39,970 nucleotides of DNA from an uncultured Lachnospiraceae bacterium (GTDB lineage Bacteria > Bacillota > Clostridia > Lachnospirales > Lachnospiraceae), in NCBI GenBank assembly GCA_949893755.1, contig CATLCV010000024.1, forward strand, positions 1 to 39,970, read 5' to 3'. This document shows positions 1-7,159 of the stretch, in pieces. Position 1 is the first letter of the stretch. Every line of letters starts with the position of its first letter. A model generated the notes under the pieces. That model ran no database searches. It was not told the DNA's origin and saw only the letters and a program-made list of their open reading frames with translations. A program made the translations under genes and the position numbers.

Positions 1-1
1 A

Positions 2-214
2 GGTACTAACCAAGCTAACCAAGATACCGATTATTCAGTAGAGGCTCGCATATTGACAGTAATTCAAAAGGAACCAAGATTATCTCAGAAAAAGATTGCG
101 AATGCTATTGGAGAAAAATATAGTACAGTGAAGTATTATATGGAATCTATGAAAAAATCTGGAATTATAAAAAGAGAGGGATCTAGTCAAAAGGGAAGAT
201 GGATTATTTTATAA
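2..214 (+). CDS. C-terminal end of a winged-helix protein (partial)
   Basis: This reading frame enters from the left edge and gives 70 residues before TAA. It has the pattern of a winged helix: a helix with ARILTVIQKEP, then LSQKKIANAIG and a recognition helix YSTVKYYMESMKKSGII, then a wing ending in GRWIIL. In Firmicutes this tail is common at the C-terminus of AlbA_2/divergent-AAA ATP-binding regulators, which is the most likely parent, but the N-terminal part is outside the window. It is A+T-richer than the operon that follows. A MarR- or ArsR-like protein is an alternative. The fold is fairly clear, the family is inferred. Confidence 0.5.
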   Translation, partial: GTNQANQDTDYSVEARILTVIQKEPRLSQKKIANAIGEKYSTVKYYMESMKKSGIIKREGSSQKGRWIIL

Positions 215-225
215 AAAATTGATCC

Positions 226-269
226 AAAAGTCGCAGATTGGAAACGGTCTGCGGCTTTTGTGCTTTTTT
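226..269 (+). terminator. Rho-independent terminator
   Basis: A stem AAAAGTCGCAGA pairs with TCTGCGGCTTTT (one mismatch) around a short loop, and is followed by TGTGCTTTTTT. It lies 12 nt after the stop of the winged-helix gene and separates it from the ABC/two-component operon. Confidence 0.8.
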
Positions 270-290
270 GGGTAAAAAAAGATTTTTCAT

Positions 291-312
291 TTCCTTATAC
301 TTTCCTTATAAT
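291..312 (+). promoter_or_regulatory. Direct-repeat operator and -10 box of the peptide-resistance operon
   Basis: TTCCTTATA occurs at 291-299 and again at 302-310, exactly 11 bp apart, and runs into a TATAAT -10 box at 307-312. The sequence in the -35 position (about 285-290, TTTCAT) is poor. OmpR-family regulators typically bind tandem direct repeats about one helical turn apart near weak -35 boxes, so this is a plausible site for the response regulator encoded at 2867. A weaker third copy (ATCCTTATT) lies at 321-329. The repeats are seen; the regulator assignment is inferred. Confidence 0.5.
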
Positions 313-435
313 TCCCCATTATCCTTATTCCTGTAATCAGTTACGGCGAAAATGCGCTGCCGTATGAATAGAAATGTGATAGGCATGTGGTAACGCAAAA
401 GGTCATATGAAAAATGATATGGGAAAGGAAGGATC

Positions 436-1152
436 ATGATGAAACATATTTTAGAAACAGAGTGTGTAACGAAAGAGTTCCGGGGGCATCCGGCGGTGAA
501 CGGCGTGTCTCTGCAGGTGCCGGAGTGCTGCGTATACGGGCTTCTTGGGCCGAACGGGGCGGGGAAGTCTACGATCCCGAAAATGCTGACAGGTATTTTT
601 AGGCCCACCAGCGGAAGGGTGCTTTTTGACGGGCATCCCTGGAGCAGAAAGGATCTGACGGAGATTGGTTCTCTGGTGGAGACGCCTCCGGTGTATGAGA
701 ACCTGACTGCATGGGAGAATCTGAAGGTCCGCGCTCTGATCTTAGGAGTATCGGATAAAAGGATCCGGGAGGTGCTGGAGCTGGTGGATCTGGCGGATAC
801 CGGGAAGAAAAAGGCGGGGGCATTCTCTCTGGGGATGAAGCAGAGGCTGGGGCTTGGGATCGCGCTGATCAACCGGCCGAGGCTGCTGATCCTGGATGAA
901 CCCCTCAACGGTCTGGATCCGATCGGGATTCAGGAGCTGCGGGAGATGATCCGGAGATTTCCGGAGGAAGGGATCACGGTGATCGTATCCAGCCATATTT
1001 TGAGTGAGATCGCCCAGACTGCGGATCATATCGGAATCATTGCAAACGGGATGCTGGGCTATCAGGGAGATATGCCGGAGGAAGGGCATCTGGAGGAGCT
1101 GTTTATGAAGATTGCAGGACACATGCCACACCCCGGCCAATCACCACGCTGA
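436..1152 (+). CDS. Lantibiotic/cationic-peptide ABC transporter, ATP-binding subunit
   Basis: ATPase subunit of a three-part peptide-antibiotic exporter of the NisF/SpaF/CprA type, which expels membrane-active peptides. It has 238 residues. Walker A GPNGAGKST lies around residues 38-46 (Lys44), the signature SLGMKQ at 131-136, Walker B LLILDEP at 150-156 and the H-loop His at about 187. The start ATG follows GGAAAGGAAGG. Two ABC-2 permeases and a two-component pair follow, as in the Clostridioides difficile cpr locus. The last ten residues, HMPHPGQSPR, do not look like a normal family ending and are encoded inside a palindrome that begins a structured spacer, so the 3' end may have been altered by an insertion. 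The family is confident; the exact substrate peptide is not known. Confidence 0.9.
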   Translation: MMKHILETECVTKEFRGHPAVNGVSLQVPECCVYGLLGPNGAGKSTIPKMLTGIFRPTSGRVLFDGHPWSRKDLTEIGSLVETPPVYENLTAWENLKVRALILGVSDKRIREVLELVDLADTGKKKAGAFSLGMKQRLGLGIALINRPRLLILDEPLNGLDPIGIQELREMIRRFPEEGITVIVSSHILSEIAQTADHIGIIANGMLGYQGDMPEEGHLEELFMKIAGHMPHPGQSPR

Positions 1153-1263
1153 TTGGTCGGGAGGATGCCCATAGAAGCTGGTATTCAGGCCGTCCATTGC
1201 CGTAGGCAATTTTAAATGACGGCATGAGTTACAGGGCATGCCTGATCAAGGCGTGACCTGTAA
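1133..1263. repeat. Structured spacer with nested inverted repeats inside the ABC operon
   Basis: Three inverted repeats lie between the ATPase and the first permease. (1) CCGGCCAATCA at 1133-1143 pairs with 1150-1160 and overlaps the ATPase stop codon. (2) ATTGCC-gta-GGCAAT at 1196-1210 sits inside an outer GCCGTC/GACGGC pair (1189-1194 and 1218-1223). (3) A 15-bp arm at 1229-1243 pairs with 1249-1263 around GATCA with two mismatches. The other genes of this operon overlap or nearly touch, so a 200-nt gap is exceptional. It could be a small non-autonomous element or an mRNA processing/attenuation structure. No T-tract follows any of the stems. Confidence 0.6.
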
Positions 1264-1354
1264 TGATTGCGGCGGGGCACAGGGCAGCGTAGTGTGAGCA
1301 GAATTCATTTTATGGAATTGCAGAAGAATGCATTTGGAAGGAGGAGAATTTAAG

Positions 1355-2119
1355 ATGAAAGCGTATTATTTTGCAGAAAATTTAAAAAACCGGCATACCT
1401 CCGCGGGAAAGCTGATCTGGATCATGCCCCTGACCGCGGTGGCTCTGGCAGCCGGGCTGACCGGAGATTATTTTACGATAGACTGCTATAACTGGTGGTA
1501 TGTGGTCCTGTTTACGGGGCTGACCGCGTTTTTATGCGGGGCGGTGGGAAACCGGGACAAGAAGCTGGGAAACCGGACCATCTGGACACTGCCTGCGAAG
1601 CCGGGGGCCATATGGGACGGTAAAGTTCTGTACGGCATCCGCTGTATGGGGATCTCCCTGCTGGTGCTGGGCGGTGTGACGTTGGCTGTCAGTACCGGGA
1701 TGGAGCGGATCCTGCACCGTGTATTTTGCATCAGTCTGTCACCCGGGCAGCAGATTTTCGCGGTGCTGGTTTTGTTTGCGGTGTCGCTGTGGCAGATTCC
1801 GTTCTGCCTGTTCCTGCAGCAGGTCATGGGGACATTTCCCATGGTGCTTCTGCATATGGGGGTGTATATCCTGTGTTCTACGGTGTTGTCGCTGAAACCA
1901 TATTTCTGGGTGCTTCCGGGAGGGATCGCGGCCAGGCTGATGTGCATCATTCTGAAAATTCTGCCCAACGGACTGGTGGCAAAGCCGGGAAGCATGACCT
2001 ATTCGCCGGAGCTGATGGAATGGACGGGGCTGCCGTTGGGAATCACGGCGTCTCTTGTGTGGTTTATCCTGTTCTGGAGACTGAGCAGGAGATGGTTCGA
2101 GAGGCAGGTGGAGAGGTGA
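1355..2119 (+). CDS. ABC-2 type permease, lantibiotic immunity family (first subunit)
   Basis: Membrane subunit of 254 residues partnering the upstream ATPase. It starts MKAYYFAENLKNRHTS, an N-terminal pattern typical of MutE/EpiE/NisE-like immunity permeases, and has about six hydrophobic segments, for example around LIWIMPLTAVALAAGL, WWYVVLFTGLTAFLCGA, GISLLVLGGVTLAV and LGITASLVWFILFW near the end. The chosen ATG follows GGAAGGAGGAG; an upstream in-frame ATG at 1328 has no ribosome binding site. The stop codon overlaps the next gene's start (GTGATG), which implies coupled translation. It probably forms a heterodimeric membrane channel with the next gene product. The role follows from context and topology, as sequence conservation in this family is low. 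Confidence 0.8.
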   Translation: MKAYYFAENLKNRHTSAGKLIWIMPLTAVALAAGLTGDYFTIDCYNWWYVVLFTGLTAFLCGAVGNRDKKLGNRTIWTLPAKPGAIWDGKVLYGIRCMGISLLVLGGVTLAVSTGMERILHRVFCISLSPGQQIFAVLVLFAVSLWQIPFCLFLQQVMGTFPMVLLHMGVYILCSTVLSLKPYFWVLPGGIAARLMCIILKILPNGLVAKPGSMTYSPELMEWTGLPLGITASLVWFILFWRLSRRWFERQVER

Positions 2120-2874
2120 TGAAGGGGGAGTTATGGAGGCTTGTAAGAGCGGAAGTCTGGAAAATGCGGCGTACCCTGCTGACCTGGATCCATGTGCTGA
2201 TCCCTCTGCTTGGGATTACGGTATTTTTGATCTATTACAGCTTTGCGGGCTGGAGTGAGGAAGGAAAGGTATCCGGGTACGTGCAGGTGCTGTCCATTAC
2301 ATTTCCGCTGATCATCAGCGTGGTCTGCTCCCTGTCCGTGGAAATGGAGGAACAGGGGCATTTTCAGACGCTGCTTGGGGCGGCGGTTCATAAGTTTGAG
2401 CCTCTGCTGGCGAAGTGGATCGTTCTGGCGGGCATGGGGCTGGGAGCCATGCTGCTGGCCGTGGGCGGATTTGCAGCGGGATATGGGATCATGACGGAAA
2501 GGATGGTCTACACGCCGGGCCAATATCTGGGGATCGCGGCGGTGCTGTGGCTGGGCGGGGCGAATCTGTATCTGCTCCATCTGTTCCTGAACCTGGCCTT
2601 CTCCAAACAGATTTCCATGTGTATGGGAACCGCCCAGCTGCTTGTGGCCGCTCTGTTCCTGACCGGGCTGGGGGAAGGGCGGTGGCAGTTTTTTCCCTGC
2701 TCCTGGGGTAGCAGATGGAGCGGATATCTGTTATTATATTGGAAGGGAACCGCGGCGGTGCCTGCGGGATTTATGTTCCGCAGTCTCTGTGTCGGGGCGG
2801 CTCTGACAGCCGTGCTGTGGGGGATGATTTTCCTGTGGTATCATTTTTATGAAGGAAGGCAGTGTCATGATTAA
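2119..2874 (+). CDS. ABC-2 type permease, lantibiotic immunity family (second subunit)
   Basis: Second membrane subunit, 251 residues, of the MutG/EpiG/NisG type. The start MKGELWRLVRAEVWKMRRT is followed by hydrophobic segments such as LIPLLGITVFLIYY, FPLIISVVCSLSVEME, WIVLAGMGLGAMLLAVGGF and a final AALTAVLWGMIFLWYHF. The ATG overlaps the previous stop by one base and is preceded by AGGTGGAGAGG. Its 3' end overlaps the response regulator start by eight bases, so all genes from 1355 to 4935 are tightly packed and probably made from one transcript. The gene pair plus the ATPase forms one exporter; which peptide it handles cannot be told from sequence. Confidence 0.8.
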   Translation: MKGELWRLVRAEVWKMRRTLLTWIHVLIPLLGITVFLIYYSFAGWSEEGKVSGYVQVLSITFPLIISVVCSLSVEMEEQGHFQTLLGAAVHKFEPLLAKWIVLAGMGLGAMLLAVGGFAAGYGIMTERMVYTPGQYLGIAAVLWLGGANLYLLHLFLNLAFSKQISMCMGTAQLLVAALFLTGLGEGRWQFFPCSWGSRWSGYLLLYWKGTAAVPAGFMFRSLCVGAALTAVLWGMIFLWYHFYEGRQCHD

Positions 2875-3526
2875 CATATTGGCGGTGGATGATGAGGAAC
2901 ATATCCTGAGACTGATCAAAAACGCGCTGGAAAAGGAAGGGTATCATGTGACGGCGGTCTCGGATCCTCTGGAGCTTGAAAGGATGAGACTCTCAGACTA
3001 CCAGCTGATCCTGCTGGATGTCATGATGCCGGGAAAGGACGGATTTGCGCTGTGCGGGGAGATCCGGGAACTGGTGGACTGCCCGATCCTGTTTTTGACG
3101 GCAAAGACGGAAGAGGCGGATCTCATGAAAGGGCTCGGCATCGGAGGAGACGACTATATCACGAAGCCGTTTGGTATCGGCGAGCTTAGGGCACGGGTGG
3201 CGGCTCATCTGCGGCGGGAGACGAGGGAGAAGAAGCAGGCGGTGTCAGTGGGCGGCGTGCAGTTTCTTTTGAAGGCGAAAAAGATGCGGTACGGGGATCG
3301 GGAGATGGATCTTACGAAGAGCGAGTATGCGATCTGTGAATACCTGGCTCTGAACCACGGGCAGGTATTTTCCAAGGACCGGATCTATGAGCATGTATTT
3401 GGCTATGAGAAGGAAAGCGATAACGCGGTGATCACCGAGCATATCAAGAATATCCGGGCGAAGTGCCAGAAGGCGGGGCTGGAGCCGATCGAGACGGTGT
3501 GGGGGATTGGGTATCGATGGAAATGA
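2867..3526 (+). CDS. OmpR/PhoB-family response regulator
   Basis: DNA-binding response regulator of 219 residues. The receiver domain has the acidic pair DDE near residue 8-10, the phosphoacceptor Asp51 in LLDVMMPGKDG, Thr78 in FLTAKT and Lys100 in YITKPFG. The C-terminal winged helix (about 125-219) includes LTKSEYAICEYLALN and ends ETVWGIGYRWK, the usual OmpR-family ending. The ATG at 2867 follows GAAGGAAGG; an in-frame ATG at 2849 lies in the previous gene and lacks a ribosome binding site. It is encoded with the exporter and kinase and probably controls the operon through the 11-bp direct repeats at 291-310. It corresponds in position and type to CprR/NisR-like regulators. Confidence 0.93.
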   Translation: MINILAVDDEEHILRLIKNALEKEGYHVTAVSDPLELERMRLSDYQLILLDVMMPGKDGFALCGEIRELVDCPILFLTAKTEEADLMKGLGIGGDDYITKPFGIGELRARVAAHLRRETREKKQAVSVGGVQFLLKAKKMRYGDREMDLTKSEYAICEYLALNHGQVFSKDRIYEHVFGYEKESDNAVITEHIKNIRAKCQKAGLEPIETVWGIGYRWK

Positions 3527-4935
3527 GAAGAAAAAGAAAGGTGATGGGAAAGAAAACGATCGCGAACGTATTTTTGCGGTATGTCTGCCTGCTGGCGGGA
3601 GGGGCGCTGCTGTGGCTGCTGGTCTTATTCTGTATCTTTCTGGTGCTGGTAGAGGCAGGGGAAATCCTTCCTGCCAATTATGCGGAGCTCTGGCTGAATG
3701 AAGCAGCGGAGGAGCTAAAGGAAGCACCGGAGATCACAGAGGAAATGATGCCGCCGAGAAGCGTCTTCGGGGTGTTCCGCCGGGATGGAAGCTGGCTGTA
3801 TGGTACGATTCCCGGTGAGGAGAGAAAAACAGCATGGGAGCATTATGAAAAGAGCATGATATATACCCAGGGGCAGGGATTTTATCGGTTTGTGGAACGG
3901 GACTTTGGGGAAGTGTGCATTGTCAATTATGAGATTGCGATGCTGTACCGGAATGCATTTTTGAGCACATGGCTTCCCAGGGCGGATGTAGTTCTGGTTA
4001 TCTTGTACGTGATCCTGTTTCTTCTGCATACGGCGGTGGTATCCAGGAGCTTCGGAAGGTACATGCGGAATAAGCTGTCACTCCTGAACGAGACGACGGA
4101 AGAGATCCGGAACCAGAACCTGGAATTTGAAAAAGGGCATTCGGACATCCGGGAAGTGGAGGAGGTTCTGGATTCGCTATTCCAGATGAAGGAAGCGCTG
4201 AAAGACTCTCTCCATCGGCAGTGGGACCTGGAAAAGAGCCGCAGGGAGCAGATCGCCGCGCTGGCCCATGATATCAAGACGCCTCTGACGGTCATCCGGG
4301 GGAATGCGGAGCTTTTGGCGGAAGGGGAGCTGGCGGAGGAGGAGAAGGAGTATGACCGGGATATCCTGCAGAGTGTGGAGATCATGGAGGGGTATCTGGG
4401 GATGCTGCATGAGCTTCTGCAGGCGGACCGGAACGGGATAGAAGCCGGGGACCGCCGTATCCCCTGTGAAGCGCTTGCCGGGAAAATGGAAGATCAGGCG
4501 AGGCTTTTGGCATCTGCGCGCAAGTGTAAGGTGATTTTTGACAGGGAAGAACTGCAGGGAGAGGTCCAGGGGAAGGAAAGCCAGATGCTCCGGGCATTTC
4601 AGAATATTGTCAGCAATGCGCTGGATTACAGCCCGCCGGGAAAAGCGGTTCGGATCTTGTTTTCCAACCGGGAGGAACAGGGAAACAGGTATCTGGCGGC
4701 AGTGGTGATGGATGAAGGGCCGGGATTTTCGGCAGAGGATCTCAGGCATGCCGCTGAACAGTTTTACCAGGGAGACAAGAGCCGGAGCAGACAGGCGCAT
4801 TACGGGATCGGGCTGCATACGGCGCGGCAGTTCGCTGAGGCACAGGGGGGATATCTGGCGATGGAAAATGGAGAGGAAGGCGGGGGAAGGGTGACGCTTT
4901 ATTTTGTTGTTCACTCGAAACTGCGCACTGACTGA
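3523..4935 (+). CDS. Sensor histidine kinase of the peptide-resistance operon
   Basis: Membrane kinase of 470 residues. Transmembrane segments lie near residues 17-45 and 154-174, enclosing an extracytoplasmic loop of about 108 residues that is probably the peptide sensor. A coiled linker follows, then the H-box LAHDIKTPLT (phosphoacceptor His249), the N-box around QNIVSNALDYSPPG (361-373), the G1 box DEGPG (397-401) and the G2 box GIG (428-430). The ATG at 3523 overlaps the regulator stop (ATGA); ATGs at 3517 and 3544 are alternatives. It should autophosphorylate in response to an antimicrobial peptide and pass the phosphate to the regulator at Asp51. No terminator-like hairpin with a T-tract follows directly. 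Confidence 0.92.
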   Translation: MRRKRKVMGKKTIANVFLRYVCLLAGGALLWLLVLFCIFLVLVEAGEILPANYAELWLNEAAEELKEAPEITEEMMPPRSVFGVFRRDGSWLYGTIPGEERKTAWEHYEKSMIYTQGQGFYRFVERDFGEVCIVNYEIAMLYRNAFLSTWLPRADVVLVILYVILFLLHTAVVSRSFGRYMRNKLSLLNETTEEIRNQNLEFEKGHSDIREVEEVLDSLFQMKEALKDSLHRQWDLEKSRREQIAALAHDIKTPLTVIRGNAELLAEGELAEEEKEYDRDILQSVEIMEGYLGMLHELLQADRNGIEAGDRRIPCEALAGKMEDQARLLASARKCKVIFDREELQGEVQGKESQMLRAFQNIVSNALDYSPPGKAVRILFSNREEQGNRYLAAVVMDEGPGFSAEDLRHAAEQFYQGDKSRSRQAHYGIGLHTARQFAEAQGGYLAMENGEEGGGRVTLYFVVHSKLRTD

Positions 4936-5047
4936 ACGGCATCCGGCCGATACGGTGATGGGACGGCTTACAGAGATAACCTGTAAAATAACGGGACAGA
5001 TAGGAAAGATTGTGTTACAATAGGAATTGCACTAGAACGCCAGGCAG

Positions 5048-5077
5048 GTCATCAATTTCCTGACGGAAATTGGTGAC
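5048..5077 (+). other. Stem-loop upstream of the AAA-ATPase remnants
   Basis: GTCATCAATTTCC at 5048-5060 pairs with GGAAATTGGTGAC at 5065-5077 around a TGAC loop, with one G-T pair. There is no T-tract, so it is unlikely to be a simple terminator. It lies in the 220-nt gap between the kinase stop and the first AAA-ATPase start. That gap otherwise holds only a small TTACAG/CTGTAA hairpin (4968-4986) and a TACAAT box at 5016-5021 without a good -35. Confidence 0.4.
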
Positions 5078-5107
5078 AAATTACAATGAAAAAACAAGGA
5101 AAGAATC

Positions 5108-5155
5108 ATGGAGCGGGATTATCATGCGGCGATCCGGGAATACGGGGGAGAGATG
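5108..5155 (+). pseudogene. Scar of the 3' end of a lost AAA-ATPase/nuclease gene
   Basis: These 48 bases read MERDYHAAIREYGGE and match, with three substitutions, the segment KERDYPAAIREYEGE found in the nuclease end of the intact gene at about 6946-6990. The DNA match is also close. The following bases start a new copy of the same family (MGLYLNSIAPY). The simplest reading is that a family member once stood here and recombination removed all but this piece of its 3' end. It is in frame with the downstream copy, so a gene finder would fuse the two wrongly. Confidence 0.65.
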
Positions 5156-5539
5156 ATGGGATTGTATTTGAACAGTATTGCACCTTACGATAAGTATAAA
5201 ATGGTCACGGAGGATCCGTACTTTGTAGATAAATCCGCATTGTTGGAGGAACTGATTCCTTCGCTGGGCAGGGAACAGCGTTTTGTCTGCATTACCAGGC
5301 CGCGTCGTTTTGGAAAAACCATCATGGCAAATATGGTCGGCGCTTATTTCGGCAGAGCAAAGGACAGCCGCAATATTTTTGACAGGCTGGAGATCACAAA
5401 ATTGAAGCAGTGGTTACAGCCGGAAAACGAAGGAGCATGCATGCAGGGTGGAATGGCTGGGATAGAATCAAGGAGCGTGATTAGTTATGGGAATGTATTT
5501 GAATCCTGGGAACAGTGGATTTGCCGGGATCAGAAATGA
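5156..5539 (+). pseudogene. Truncated AAA-ATPase-like gene (first copy)
   Basis: The N-terminal part of an AAA-ATPase_like (PF09820) protein: MGLYLNSIAPYDKYK, then a FVDKS segment, then the variant P-loop TRPRRFGKT and DRLEI. Homology to the intact family ends near base 5400; the remaining residues (KLKQWLQPENEG onward) are unlike the family and the frame stops after 127 residues, versus 528 in the neighbour. It therefore lacks the Walker B region and the nuclease. The ATG at 5156 has GGGGGAGAG upstream. It overlaps the start of the next copy by 53 bases in another frame. Probably non-functional. Confidence 0.75.
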
Positions 5540-7073
5540 CACATATGTGGATAAGAGCGGACTGATCGGCCTGATCAATGAGACGATCGACACGCCAAGG
5601 CGCCTGACATGCATCAGCAGGCCGCGGCGTTTTGGAAAATCCTTTGCGGCGAAGATGCTGTGTGCATATTATGATAAGACGTGTGATTCCAGAACGTTAT
5701 TTCATGACCTTATGATTGCAGAGGATCCCAAAATGAATGCCGGTTATGAGCGGCATTTAAACAAATACGACGTAATCTATCTGGATATGACGTATATAAA
5801 GCCATTTTCCGATGGCTTTCGAAATACGGTCTCCTACCTCAGTGAAAAAATCATGGAAGAACTGGCTGCGGCCTACCCGGCTCTGAAAACAGGCAATGAA
5901 CTTTCTTACGCCTTGCTCCATACCGTGGAACTGACGGGCAACAAGTTTATCATGATCATTGATGAGTGGGACGCGCCGATCCGGGAGACTCCGGAGAATC
6001 AGAAGCGTTATCTGGAATTTTTGCGTACACTGTTCAAGAGCAGCGGCACAACGGACCGGATCTTTGCGGCTGCCTACATGACAGGTATCCTTCCAGTCAA
6101 AAAAGAAGGTTCTCAATCGGCGATCTCTGATTTTAAAGAGTTTACGGCGGTCAAGCCAAGACGGTTTGGAGAATATGTGGGATTTACGGAGAGTGAGGTG
6201 CAAAAGCTCTGCGAGGATTTTCATTGTGATTTTGAAAGGATGAAGAAGTGGTATGATGGCTACTGCTTCCGGGGCGTAGGCTCTGTGTATAATCCGAATT
6301 CGGTCATGGAAGCGATCCGCAATGAGGATTTTGATTCCTACTGGACCCAGACATCGGCGGCGGAGAGTCTGATGGGATATATCAGCCTGGATTTTGACGG
6401 GCTTTCCGGGACTGTGGCGGAGCTGATCGGCGGCGGAGAAGTGAAGGTGCATACGAAAGGATTTGCCAATGATCTGGTGACATTCCGGAATCGGGATGAT
6501 GTGCTGACACTGCTGATCCACCTGGGGTATCTGGCTTATGACGAAACCACGGAGAAGGCTCGTATACCAAATGAAGAGATCCGGATGGAATTTGTGAAGA
6601 TCGTCCGGGATGTGAAGAGAGATGATACGATCCGGCGGGTCAGGGAGAGCGAGCAGCTGATCATCGATACGGTTCATGAAAATGCGGAGGCGGTAGCGGC
6701 GCAGATTGAGAAGATCCACGGGGAAGAATCCGCACTGCACTACAACAATGAACAGTCCCTGCGCAGTGTGATCAAGCGGGCGTATTTCAGCTATGGAGAT
6801 GAGTTTGTACTGTTTGAAGAGCTGCCGGCTAGGGCCGGATATGCGGATGTGGTGTACCTTCCGAAAAAGGATTCCATGCTTCCTGCACTGCTGATTGAAT
6901 TGAAGTGGAATAAAACGGCCCAGGGGGCGATCGGGCAGATCAAGGAGCGGGATTATCCAGCGGCGATCCGGGAATACGAGGGAGAGATCCTGCTGGTGGG
7001 GATCAACTATGACAAAGAGGCGCAGGCTGGGAAGCGGAAGCATACTTGTGTGATAGAGAAGTATCAGATATGA
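5487..7073 (+). CDS. AAA-ATPase-like protein with C-terminal PD-(D/E)XK nuclease (PF09820 + DUF1703 type), full length
   Basis: Protein of 528 residues and the intact member of a three-copy family here. The N-terminus MGMYLNPGNSGF is the family opening. A variant P-loop SRPRRFGKS lies around residues 44-52 (Lys51), and a Walker B-like strand reads IMIIDEWDAPI. The C-terminal part has a PD-(D/E)XK pattern: Asp454 in GYADVVYLP and Glu471/Lys473 in LIELKWNK. The start follows AAGGAGCGTGA. Proteins of this family are abundant in gut Firmicutes and Bacteroidetes and often multiply in genomes. Their function is not established; mobile-element or defence roles are guesses. Domain calls are confident, biology is not. 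Confidence 0.85.
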   Translation: MGMYLNPGNSGFAGIRNDTYVDKSGLIGLINETIDTPRRLTCISRPRRFGKSFAAKMLCAYYDKTCDSRTLFHDLMIAEDPKMNAGYERHLNKYDVIYLDMTYIKPFSDGFRNTVSYLSEKIMEELAAAYPALKTGNELSYALLHTVELTGNKFIMIIDEWDAPIRETPENQKRYLEFLRTLFKSSGTTDRIFAAAYMTGILPVKKEGSQSAISDFKEFTAVKPRRFGEYVGFTESEVQKLCEDFHCDFERMKKWYDGYCFRGVGSVYNPNSVMEAIRNEDFDSYWTQTSAAESLMGYISLDFDGLSGTVAELIGGGEVKVHTKGFANDLVTFRNRDDVLTLLIHLGYLAYDETTEKARIPNEEIRMEFVKIVRDVKRDDTIRRVRESEQLIIDTVHENAEAVAAQIEKIHGEESALHYNNEQSLRSVIKRAYFSYGDEFVLFEELPARAGYADVVYLPKKDSMLPALLIELKWNKTAQGAIGQIKERDYPAAIREYEGEILLVGINYDKEAQAGKRKHTCVIEKYQI

Positions 7074-7159
7074 GAAATACCGTTACGGCCCGTTCCCGGG
7101 GCCGGAATCCGGCCAGCCGGTCTGAGCGGTCAATTTACTGAAGGATAAGGTGCAAAATC

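Noticed and set aside
1151-1330. Group II intron remnant in the ABC operon spacer
   Set aside because: No GUGYG start, no domain V-like sequence; only generic inverted repeats were found.
4968-4986. TTACAG/CTGTAA hairpin after the histidine kinase as terminator
   Set aside because: Only six base pairs and no T-tract.
5757-7043. 428-residue minus-strand open frame opposite the AAA-ATPase/nuclease gene
   Set aside because: It mirrors the codon pattern of the real gene on the plus strand; no ribosome binding site and low-complexity composition.
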